Below, in pieces: positions 36,901 through 45,387 of a stretch of 64,000 nt of DNA. This DNA comes from Ophiostoma sp. CBS 140.51 (Eukaryota; Ascomycota; Sordariomycetes; Ophiostomatales; Ophiostomataceae), in assembly GCA_029298735.1 (NCBI GenBank), contig JANSLP010000002.1:372001-436000 (forward strand), written 5' to 3'. How positions within the stretch are numbered: position 1 is the first letter of the stretch; the number at the start of each line of letters is the position of its first letter. The notes beneath the pieces were generated by a model, which saw only the letters and a list, made by a program, of their open reading frames with translations, ran no database searches and had not been told where the DNA came from. The translations under genes were made by a program, and so were the position numbers.

Positions 36901-37057
36901 GGTGGCTGCTGCTCACCCGCTGTGGACAAGCACGTCCAACGCTCTGGCCATTGCCGGCCCGCGGGCGTTTGGCTACGATATTGACTTTAAGCCGTGTGGC
37001 ACCTACACGGGCGTCAAGAGCGTCATTGACGAGTTTGGCCCAGCCCGGAAGGAGTAA
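33906..37057 (+). CDS. Hydantoinase/oxoprolinase-type protein fused to a DUF917 domain
   Basis: Three exons, 33906-34266, 34326-34568 and 34644-37057, encode 1005 residues. Both introns (59 and 75 nt) leave an A that pairs with TC to make Ile. The N-terminus has the hydantoinase/oxoprolinase N-terminal fold: IGVDVGGTNTDAVLL, an ASKHA-like nucleotide loop, then GTTHLINAVVERD. The hydantoinase A domain follows, with a second phosphate loop FVVDIGGTTSDVG and GLGGGSMVHV. From about residue 600 a DUF917 (S-methyl-thiohydantoin desulfurase-type) domain starts, with YYLSIGCYILGCAGGGTPYG. Related enzymes open five-membered cyclic amides in an ATP-dependent way; the substrate is not known. An acidic Glu/Gly/Ser insertion (about residues 880-900) interrupts the last domain. 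No HyuB partner is present in the window. The ATG sits in a strong CCACCATGG context. Confidence 0.92.
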
Positions 37058-37478
37058 AAGAGAAAGGCGGAGGGCTTGAGAAAAAAGGAATAGAAGGCAA
37101 GGGGACGATGATATCACAACGTCTAGACAACGTTGACTCGGCTACATTTATTGTTTTCGGAACATGGGATCCCTTTTTTTTTCCCGGACGTTTCCGGGTT
37201 TAGTTATGTTTGCATTGCGTTGTATATTATGAAAACAAATAAAAGATAAAGAAATGGAAAAGTTAAATGAGTAAATTTTTTTCGAAATAATATCGTTCCA
37301 AGTCGCTCGAAATCGTTCTAAATCGTTAATCATACCAAATTGTTTGGGCAAAGTAAATATCAGCCAAAGCAAACACCAAAAATCAGACCGCACAACTGTG
37401 TAACAGCACCAAGTGTCAGGTCTACTGCGTACATTCGTGTTGGTTTCTCTGCATGCTTAGGCTGTCGTCTGAACCCAG
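37058..37478. other. Short intergenic region between convergent genes
   Basis: The hydantoinase-type gene and the FHA kinase gene converge here. The DNA is AT-rich, as expected for paired 3' untranslated regions, with an AATAAA-like motif at 37237-37242. Confidence 0.6.
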
Positions 37479-39486
37479 TTAATAGCCTCTTGGGGCCCGG
37501 CCAGGTGGGTTGCCAGGGGCTTGATAGAAAGACATGGCCGATGCGTGCGCAGCTCCTTTTCCTTTCGTATCTGCCGTCTTGTTGTCTCTGGTCTGATGTT
37601 CCACTCTCTGTCCTCTATAAGGCTCCATGGGCGGGTCATCTAGGTCCATCGGACCAGCCTCAAACATCGAGGGCCTAGCCCGGCTCGCCCGAGTAGGCAT
37701 CCGTTTGGTCTCCTGGGCGGGACCAGCTTGTGCTATCGGCTTTGAAATCCCGCCTCTCGCTGCTATACTGCTCCCTGTGCCCGCCCCAGAGCGTCCTGGG
37801 CGTGGCCGATGGTACTGGACAAGTGGACGGTTTCGAATTGGCCGTGGAGTCGCTGCCGGAACCTGGGAGGTCCCTGGTCTGGCAGATCTGGATCGGCCGG
37901 CATTCGATGTTGCTGAGGCTGGAATGGGTGGGTTTACCGGAACAATGGGCTTGAACGTCATCTGAAGTGGCGGAATCTTGCTTTTCGGTGTCGTCAGGCC
38001 ACGCCCGCCAAATTGAAGCTGAAGCATCTGAGCGGCCGAGGCTCTCTCAACAGGGTCCATACGTGCCATCGGGGCAAAGGCCTGAATGTCTACTGTGGCC
38101 GCTTGTATTGCAGTGAGCGCGGCTCTGTATTGCGCTGGCGCTGTGAATACCGGGCAATTCGGGGGGAACTCTCCGAAGTTTGGATGAATATCGATGATTG
38201 TGGCGAAAAGAGACCATACATCCATCTTAGGAGTTTGTACAGCAGGATTATCGTCCCATGCCTCCGGTGCCATGTAGAAGATAGTTCCTGCACAATTCCG
38301 GGCGCTGTTTTGATGTTTGGACAAACCAAAGTCGGTCAGCTGAAAGACGTAGCCCGTTCCCGTTTTGTAGTAAAGAATATTGGCTGGCTTGATGTCCCGA
38401 TGACAAAGGGTCATAGAGGCCATGTAGTCGAGAGCAGAGAGGATCTGTTCCAACAGCTGGAAGCAAAATTGGTCGCCGCAGATTCTCTTGTCGGCCGCTT
38501 TTAGATCCTGTACACTTCCAGGCCGCATCGGCATGAAGATTTCAGGCTCATGGGTGTCCAACTTGGCAGAGCCGAGCAACTCGATGATGTTTGGCTACCC
38601 ACGCAGCTGTTAGCCGTTGTGTATATTCCAGGCATATCATCCTCAAAACCATCGCAATACTCACATGACTCAACTGCTCCATCGTTTTGATCTCCTTATG
38701 GACTATCGACCGCTCGTAGTCGGCACGTGCGTACTCGTCAACGTTACCCCTGTTGGGTATTGTGATAGCCACGACCTTGATAGCAAAGGGCCGGCCAGAC
38801 TCAAAATCAGTAGCCTTGTATACAGTGCCAGAGCTGCCGTTTCCCAGTCTCTCGCGTTTAACACCCTGAGCCTCGCGAAACAAGACCCGGCTGGCCGTGT
38901 GGATACGGGTGTTGTGCCATGTGTGCTGTGTTGAATCGTCCACCGTCGGACGATCACGGGAGCGAACAAGTTCTCCACGCTTCAAGACCTTCTTAAACTC
39001 TCCGTCAATGAAGGCGTCCCAATCGTTTCTGTACGTCCAGATGACCTGGAAGATGTAGGGTCCTACAGTGATACTGTATTCTTGGCCGTAGGCAAGAACG
39101 CAGTCTCCCTTCACCACCTCCCCTCTCACCTCCATCACTTCGTCGTGTTCATAGGATTCTGAAACGGCCTGGACAGTGACTGACGATGCGTTTTTCGCTC
39201 GTACGGAAAGCAAAACAACCTTTGTCTCCGGGTGCAGCTCAAAAGCAAAGTGTATCGAAGAAATGTCTGGGCCTGGAAGATACAGGTCGGCATGGTGGCT
39301 GCGGCCAAGTCTCGCCATAACCCGGCCAGGTGTTTTGGACACATGGAACCCTATCTCTAAGCCCCTCTCATTAGAGGGGGCTTTTGATAGAAAGGGCCTG
39401 TTATCCTCATGGTCAAGCAGCCTGTTGGTCGCGGCGTTTTTTGGGACGATGTGAAAGAAGGTGGCCGGGGTCGGTGTGCGCAGCAT
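37479..39486 (-). CDS. Serine/threonine protein kinase with N-terminal FHA domain
   Basis: Two exons on the minus strand, 39486-38665 and 38594-37479, give 645 residues; the 70-nt intron is phase 0 and joins EQLSH to PNIIELLGSA inside the kinase N-lobe. An FHA phosphothreonine-binding domain spans about residues 50-150, with ARLGRSHHADLYL and DISSIHFAFEL. The kinase domain follows: glycine loop RLGNGSSGTVYKA (215-224), Lys237 in AIKVV, Glu265, catalytic HRDIKPAN (Asp341), DFGLSK (Asp362) and GTIFYMAPE. The architecture resembles the Chk2/Rad53/Dun1 kinases. However, the lobes are compact, there is no clear SQ/TQ cluster before the FHA domain, and the last 170 residues are a basic Pro/Arg/Gly-rich tail. 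It may therefore be a lineage-specific FHA kinase. Nuclear signalling is an inference. The start is the first ATG in frame after the leader. Confidence 0.9.
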
Positions 39487-40496
39487 GTCGTAGATCGTGA
39501 TGAAAGTAGACAAGACGAGAAAGTAAACAAGATGAAAAAGTAACGGGTGGGATGGTGAACAAGGTAGACAAGATGGAAATTTGACAAGATGAAAAAAGAA
39601 AGAAAAAATCAACAAGACAGAAGTCAAGGGAGACAGAGAAGAAAGGAAGAGGTGCGGAGAGGCAGAATAATAAATTTGAAGAAGGAGCAACCGGGCGACC
39701 AGCTCAAGTTGACGAGATGTACCTGATGCCTCAGGACTACAAACCCCTCGTAATATAAATAGACGGACATCTTCGTGTCAACCGCCTTCTTCTGCCGCTT
39801 TCTGAACATGTTGTGAGGCGCGGCGGTTACAATGACAAGGCGATTGGGTAATGATGCACTGAGGTGTTACGAGACACGCTGCCGCTCAATCAGAGGCCAT
39901 AGACGCCAGTAGGCCCAGAAAATGAGGGCTGACTGCTACCATGCCCATGAACATTATAGAATCCATTAAACCCCAGAAGAAATATAATTTAAAATAAAAT
40001 AAAATAATAAAATAAACATTGAGAAATTTGAAATAAGACAAACTCAAAAGGACATCGCGTAGCGGGTCAAAATTAGATCCCCAGGGACGTGGCGAGGCTG
40101 CCAACGGCTCTCGAAAGGGCTCTTGCCTGAATGAGAAAGGGTGCCGCGGGCGGCCAACCAGGTGAGCTTTCCGTGAGCCAAGGGGCCAGGCTACGGTTTT
40201 GCAGGGTCCACATACAAATTTGGTGGTGAAAGGAGTTTAGCGTATTCTAGGTCCACTTTTTCGATGTCAAAAGTAGCTGGAAACAGCGTCAACCGTACCA
40301 GGCCCAGCTCCTTCCTTCCAAGCAAGACCTGACACAACAAGGCTCTTTCCTTCCGCGACAAGTCCAAATGCAAACGCAAAAATCATCTTTCCGAAAAACG
40401 ACTCTCTGAAAAAATACTGGTAAAAAGCACGCAGCGAAGCAATAATTCGAGACCTCAACACTGAACACTGAAGCGACAGGGGAATGCACAACGACC
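39487..40496. other. Divergent intergenic region
   Basis: Leader and promoter of the FHA kinase on the left and of the basic protein on the right. An A/T-rich stretch with AAAAT repeats lies at about 39985-40020. The ends of both leaders are purine- or pyrimidine-biased. No gene is supported. Confidence 0.55.
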
Positions 40497-42026
40497 ATGC
40501 CTCCTGCCCTCTACGACGCGGTGGACATTGCGAACGCGCTCCGAAATGAAGCTCTTCCAGCGCTCCAAGCCCTCGAAGAACACCCATCCTTACGCGACCG
40601 TGATCTTCGCCGATTCGAACAAGATGACCCCCCTCCCTACGAATCGTCTACAGACACCGACGAGGACGATCTGCTCGAGCGGGTGCTGCCAACCCATCAA
40701 GGCGAACTGTCTTCTGAGGACCGAGAAATGTTCAACGCGCCGCTCACGAAACAGGAACGCCAATCAATGGTCTCGTCCCTCAGCTCAAAGTACTACGCCG
40801 GTAACCGATACCGTCTAGAAGAACGCATCCAGCGCCGCCGCGTCGAGAGGTGGGCTGGTCGTCATCGCGACCCGGAAGTGCGCCGCCTCTTGGCTCCCCG
40901 GGGCAAGGGGGAAAAGATTTGGCTTGCGGAACGACGTCTAGCCATCATTTCTCGTCACATTGTCAAACGGCGCTGGCAAAAGCTCGGTGTATGGAATCCA
41001 AAATGGGGCATTCCTGAGCCAGATACTGTGCCCGTAGAATCCATGTCACGGGGCCAGCATCTCGGGCATTGGGCTTGGGACCACTGCGACGAACCTGAGT
41101 CGTACCCGGACCAAAGCGCACCGGACTATCCTGTCCGACGAGCGATTGAGCTCCGCCAGGGTCTCAGCCATGGCGAGCATGCCCCGGTCCAACCCCGCTC
41201 ACACCTGACTGCCTCTTCCTCCGACTCGCAAGCAGAGTCTTTCATCACCTCGCGCCCTTGGTTTCAGCTCCCATTGGAACAAGTCGAGCTCTTGCAGAGA
41301 AAGTGGCGGTTTGATGGCCGTGATCGAAGAAAGGGCCAAAGCATTAAAAGCGACATTGTCAAACGCTGGAAGGACCGTGGCGACTGGCAGGATAAGTGGC
41401 ACGATCAGTTCTCGGGCGACACCTTGGTTGGCTGGAAGTGGCGTCACGAGAGTCCCAGCCCCGAGCCGGAAGACATCTCGGATGTGGAGAACCTGGCCGG
41501 CTTGGAGCTTACTCCTTCTGAAACCGACGCTTTTGAGAACATCCCCAGTCCACCACGCACGCCGCCCCCGCAGCCTTATCACTATGAGATTGACTTGTCG
41601 GTGGAGCCTACGAATCCATTCACGAAGGCGCTCCAAGATGGGAAACGAGCCCAGCTAGCTGCAGCGGCTGAAGCAGCAGCAGCTGAGGCCGCAGAAACAG
41701 CCAAGAATGCAGGTGCAGATGCTCCTCCAGCCGAGAAAGAGGCTCCACCACGGGCGACTCGACAAAGAAGAGCAAAGCCACAGCCAGAGGAACCCTCGCG
41801 TCCTGTCCGGCGCAGTGTCCGCATTGCTTCCTTAGCTGCGAACAAGCCACCAGTGCCAGCGAAACCACAACCAGCTCAGCAGACGCGCGCCGGGAAAGGA
41901 CGGCAACCAACAAAACAAGCCACTCTCCCGGCCAAAAGTCGGTCGAAGCAGTCAAGGGGGGCGAAGGCGACGAAGGGAACGGCGGGCGTGGCCAAACAGA
42001 AGCCCGCGCCGAAGCGTCGGCGTTGA
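40497..42026 (+). CDS. Unrecognised basic protein with internal Trp/Lys repeat
   Basis: A single-exon frame of 509 codons starts at ATG 40497 and ends at TGA 42026. I do not recognise the protein. The first 100 residues are acidic and contain a PPPYESS stretch. Two related Trp-rich segments follow: one with IVKRRWQKLGVWNPKWG (about residue 160) and one with IVKRWKDRGDWQDKWHD (about residue 285). They share the pattern IVKRxWxxxGxWxxKW and are each followed by an HLGHW or VGWKW motif. The C-terminal 130 residues are an Ala/Glu helix and then a Lys/Arg/Pro-rich tail ending KPAPKRRR, with RRSVRIASL resembling a nuclear-localisation or chromatin-associated motif. This suggests a nuclear DNA- or RNA-associated protein. 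No intron is required, and codon usage is like the neighbours. Confidence 0.82.
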   Translation: MPPALYDAVDIANALRNEALPALQALEEHPSLRDRDLRRFEQDDPPPYESSTDTDEDDLLERVLPTHQGELSSEDREMFNAPLTKQERQSMVSSLSSKYYAGNRYRLEERIQRRRVERWAGRHRDPEVRRLLAPRGKGEKIWLAERRLAIISRHIVKRRWQKLGVWNPKWGIPEPDTVPVESMSRGQHLGHWAWDHCDEPESYPDQSAPDYPVRRAIELRQGLSHGEHAPVQPRSHLTASSSDSQAESFITSRPWFQLPLEQVELLQRKWRFDGRDRRKGQSIKSDIVKRWKDRGDWQDKWHDQFSGDTLVGWKWRHESPSPEPEDISDVENLAGLELTPSETDAFENIPSPPRTPPPQPYHYEIDLSVEPTNPFTKALQDGKRAQLAAAAEAAAAEAAETAKNAGADAPPAEKEAPPRATRQRRAKPQPEEPSRPVRRSVRIASLAANKPPVPAKPQPAQQTRAGKGRQPTKQATLPAKSRSKQSRGAKATKGTAGVAKQKPAPKRRR

Positions 42027-43761
42027 TACATGAGGGAGCATGCATAGCTGTGCAGGACACGGCTAAAGGGAAACCAAAGAAGCTGAAAAGATCGCGGATT
42101 AACTTAATACGAACTAACGAATCTAATGAACTCGATAAGAATATGGGGAAATCTCTTACCATGTATCTGTAGAATATTTTTGTGTGACTTGGTATATCAA
42201 GGACGTTAAGCTGTGATCATAATGTTTTTTTATCTCGTGATGCGGGTTGATGAACGACGAATAGAGTGACATAAACTGGCGTCTACTCCGTTATCAAGAT
42301 GCACAGCGTGTGTCTCACGGCTAGCGTTGTATGTTGACAGATGTATATGTGAACATGAACTGAAAAATTGATACATAATTTATATTTTACTTATTTGCTG
42401 ACTTTTTTGATATGTTATTTCTTTTTTCATTATGTGGATTTTTTTTAAACAAAATAAATATCGCCATTAAAAAATAAAATAAAATAAAACGAAACGAAAC
42501 GAAACGAAACGCAAAAAATACCAATTAAAAAAGATATACTCATAAAACACTCCAGATAACAACAATGGACTTCGTTGCCCCACGTCTTGGACACCCCAAC
42601 TCCCTTCACACCGAGTGTTACGTAAATGTCAACACAGAAGAAACACCCGCAAAGCTGTTGAAGTGTTGAGCTACTGAAACCCGTCAGCCGTAGCCAACCG
42701 TTGACAGCCTTGCCCGGTTCCGACATGTGGGGGGAAACTTTTCCATCCACTGAGCCGGGGCTCAATTTTACTGACAAGACTGACAAGACCGACAAGAGCT
42801 GCAGCCGAACGTTCTGCATTTTTCGCACAGACAAACGGTCGCGTGGTCTTCGCGTGTGCTGCTTGGGTGCTCCTCGTGAGCGGCTAGATTGAGCTCTGGC
42901 GTGTGTAGATCAGAAGCAACTGGAAAAAAGAGAACATGAAAAAGCACTTCGGTCCGTGAGCTTTCCGTGCTGGAGACTCGATACTGATGCCCGACCATTC
43001 GCTCTTTCTGGTCGCAATTCCTCGCTCTTTCCTTCGTTTTTTTCTTCGCTTTTCTGGCTTTTTTTTGTTGTCGTCACTGCCCCATCGACCCTTCCTTCGG
43101 TTTCATTTTCATTTCCTTTGTTCCTTCCCCATCTCTGCTTTGCCCATCTCTCTTTCCCATTTTGTTGAGAACAATCCGTGACAACTCGAGCCGGCGTCGG
43201 CCCCCACTAGAACCAGTTCGAGTCAAGCGGTAGCCCCGCCAGGCCCAGGCCCTGTGGAAAAGCACCCCAAATGCCCAAATAAACCGCGGTTAGCTTGTTA
43301 GCTCCCCTGCTTGCCCCCACGACTTTTCGGTTATGGATCACAGTTTTCTCTCCTAATTTGGTGATTTTTTTTCTCCTCTTTTTCCTTTCTCTTTCCTTTT
43401 CCCTTTCCTGACTCTGACTCTTCTTCTCTCGAGTTCCCATATATCTTTTATCCTTCTCTTTCTTTCTTTTGTTTCTTTCCTCTTCCTGCTTCCCCCCTCC
43501 AATCCCTCAGCCTCCCTTCACAGTCCCCAAAACTGCCAATTCTCAGCATCGCGAGATTGATTTTGAGCTTCGTATTTGCCAATATTGATCAGGCGGTTGC
43601 AAGAAAACAGACTTCCAGGCTAGCACGCGCTCCATTGCTTCCTCTGGCAGTCCTTTTTTGTGGCTCTCTCTTCCCTTCTCTCTTTCTTCCTTTTCTTCTA
43701 CCCCTTTTCCTTTTCTTCTGGTCACTTCACAAACAGCACAACTTCCTCTTCCTCCTCCAAA
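42027..43761. other. Intergenic region with repeats and pyrimidine-rich leader
   Basis: 3' end of the basic protein gene, an AT-rich segment with pentanucleotide repeats (42471-42511), and from about 42960 a long C/T-rich promoter and leader leading to the MFS start. No other gene is supported. Confidence 0.6.
42471..42511. repeat. AAAAT repeat changing into GAAAC repeat
   Basis: About four AAAAT units run directly into about four GAAAC units. The two blocks share a five-base period, suggesting that one unit variant expanded beside another. Confidence 0.8.
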
Positions 43762-45387
43762 ATGTCTCAACCGGACTCCGACGGCCCTGGGCCTGACAAG
43801 AATGGCGTTATCTTCACATCGCAGGCAGACGAGGGCGTCGCCGCCGAGGCCGCTCCCGAGATCGTCGAGTACGACCTCAAGCGCGTCGAGCAGATGTACC
43901 GGAAGCTTGACTGGCGCATCATCCCGCCGTTCTGGGTCCTCTATTTCCTCTGCTCGGCCATCCGCTCCAACATCGGCATTGCCCAGACTATGAACTCATC
44001 GCAGGGCCACGATCTCATGCAGCAGCTGAACCTGTCGTCCAAGGACGTGTCCACCGCTCTCGCGCTTTTCTACGTCTCGTACGTCATCTTCGACTTCCCC
44101 TCGAACCTCATCATGACTCGCCTCAGCCCCCGCGTCTGGATGGCTCGCATCGTCTTCGCTGTCGGTGTCATTGGTGTCTGCTTCACGGCTGTCAAGGCCG
44201 CCTGGAGTCTCAAGCTGCTGCGTTTCCTGCTCGGTGTAGTAATTGCCGGCATGTGGCCCGGCATGGCGTACTACCTGACGCTCTTCTACCCGCCATCTCG
44301 CTTGGCCAAGCGCATCGGTTACTACTTCACTGCGGCTCAGCTGTCGGCATCTGTTGTCGGTCTGGTCTCGGCTGGTTTCCAGAAGATGGACGGTATCGGT
44401 GGCCTGGTTGGTTTCCAGTGGATGTTCCTGGTTTACGGTCTCCTGGCTGTTGTTCTCGGTGTCGTTCTGCTCTGGTGGCTTCCCGACCGTCCTCTGCCTC
44501 CTGGCACCTCTCGTCCGGCCCCGCACCGTCTCCTGGCTTGGGTGCCCCGCTCGCCCGAGGCTCTCAAGGGTGAGGATGCTTTGGTGCACTACTCTGAGAT
44601 GCGCCGTGTCTACCGCCCGCGCCCATGGACCGTCCGCGACCTGTTGTACGTGCTCATTGACTGGCGCCTGTGGCCCCTGATGCTCATGTACTTTGGTGTC
44701 GTCGGTGTTGGCATTGGCACGCAGCTGTACGGCTCGGTCATTATCAGCGCCATTAACCCCAACTTTAGCAGCATCGTCGACAGTCTGCTGTTTGCGCCCA
44801 TCTGGATGATGGACCTGATTGCTATCCTGCTGGTGACGCCCATCTCCGACCGCTTCCACCGTTACCGCGCCGTCTTCTTCTCGGCTGCCGTCTGCATCCA
44901 GATTGTTGGTCTCCTCCTTGTGTCCTTTGCGCCGACATCCAACCCCTGGGCGCGCTACGGTGGTATGCTGATGCTGGGTTTCGGTCTCGGCCCAACGGTC
45001 CCCATTTGCATGACGTGGACTGGTGAGATCTTCCAGCACCGCCACGGCGAGGTTGGTGTTGCTGCTGCTTCGGCGCTCGTGTCTGGCCTCGGCAACCTGG
45101 GCAGTATCACGACGACATATGCGCTGTACACGGGCTGGCCGGCCGACGCGTCACCCAAGAACCCGCATCAGTTCCGCAACAGCAACCTGGTCATGATTGC
45201 CATTCTGGTTGTCAGCATTGCTAGCAGCTTCATCAACGTGGTGCTGCTGCGCTTCTTTGGCAACAAGCGCCATACCGCTACCAAAGCGGCCGACGACTCT
45301 CACGACGACGAAATCATGGACGGTGCTGCCCGCCGCGAGACTGAGCAGCGCGGTTTCAAGCACATCCTGCCTGTCGGCGGCAAGTAA
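43762..45387 (+). CDS. MFS transporter, allantoate permease (anion:cation symporter) family
   Basis: Single exon of 541 codons. I chose ATG 43762 (MSQPDSDGP), since upstream in-frame codons read the pyrimidine-rich leader as an implausible Phe/Ser stretch. A hydrophilic N-terminus of about 60 residues ends in the family motif KRVEQMYRKLDWRIIPPFW. Twelve membrane segments follow, with NLSSKDVSTALALFYVSYVI, NLIMTRLSPRVW and a conserved GMWPGMAYYLTLFYPPSRLA loop. The C-terminus is charged and hydrophilic. The family (Dal5, Tna1, Vht1, Liz1 relatives) imports organic anions such as allantoate, nicotinate, biotin or pantothenate with protons at the plasma membrane. The substrate cannot be fixed from the sequence. 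It has no close functional neighbour except, possibly, the hydantoinase/amidohydrolase pair 7 kb upstream. Confidence 0.93.
   Translation: MSQPDSDGPGPDKNGVIFTSQADEGVAAEAAPEIVEYDLKRVEQMYRKLDWRIIPPFWVLYFLCSAIRSNIGIAQTMNSSQGHDLMQQLNLSSKDVSTALALFYVSYVIFDFPSNLIMTRLSPRVWMARIVFAVGVIGVCFTAVKAAWSLKLLRFLLGVVIAGMWPGMAYYLTLFYPPSRLAKRIGYYFTAAQLSASVVGLVSAGFQKMDGIGGLVGFQWMFLVYGLLAVVLGVVLLWWLPDRPLPPGTSRPAPHRLLAWVPRSPEALKGEDALVHYSEMRRVYRPRPWTVRDLLYVLIDWRLWPLMLMYFGVVGVGIGTQLYGSVIISAINPNFSSIVDSLLFAPIWMMDLIAILLVTPISDRFHRYRAVFFSAAVCIQIVGLLLVSFAPTSNPWARYGGMLMLGFGLGPTVPICMTWTGEIFQHRHGEVGVAAASALVSGLGNLGSITTTYALYTGWPADASPKNPHQFRNSNLVMIAILVVSIASSFINVVLLRFFGNKRHTATKAADDSHDDEIMDGAARRETEQRGFKHILPVGGK

Noticed and set aside
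43996..45045. Minus-strand open frame of 349 codons
   Set aside because: Antisense shadow of the MFS transporter; composition is a mirror of transporter codons.
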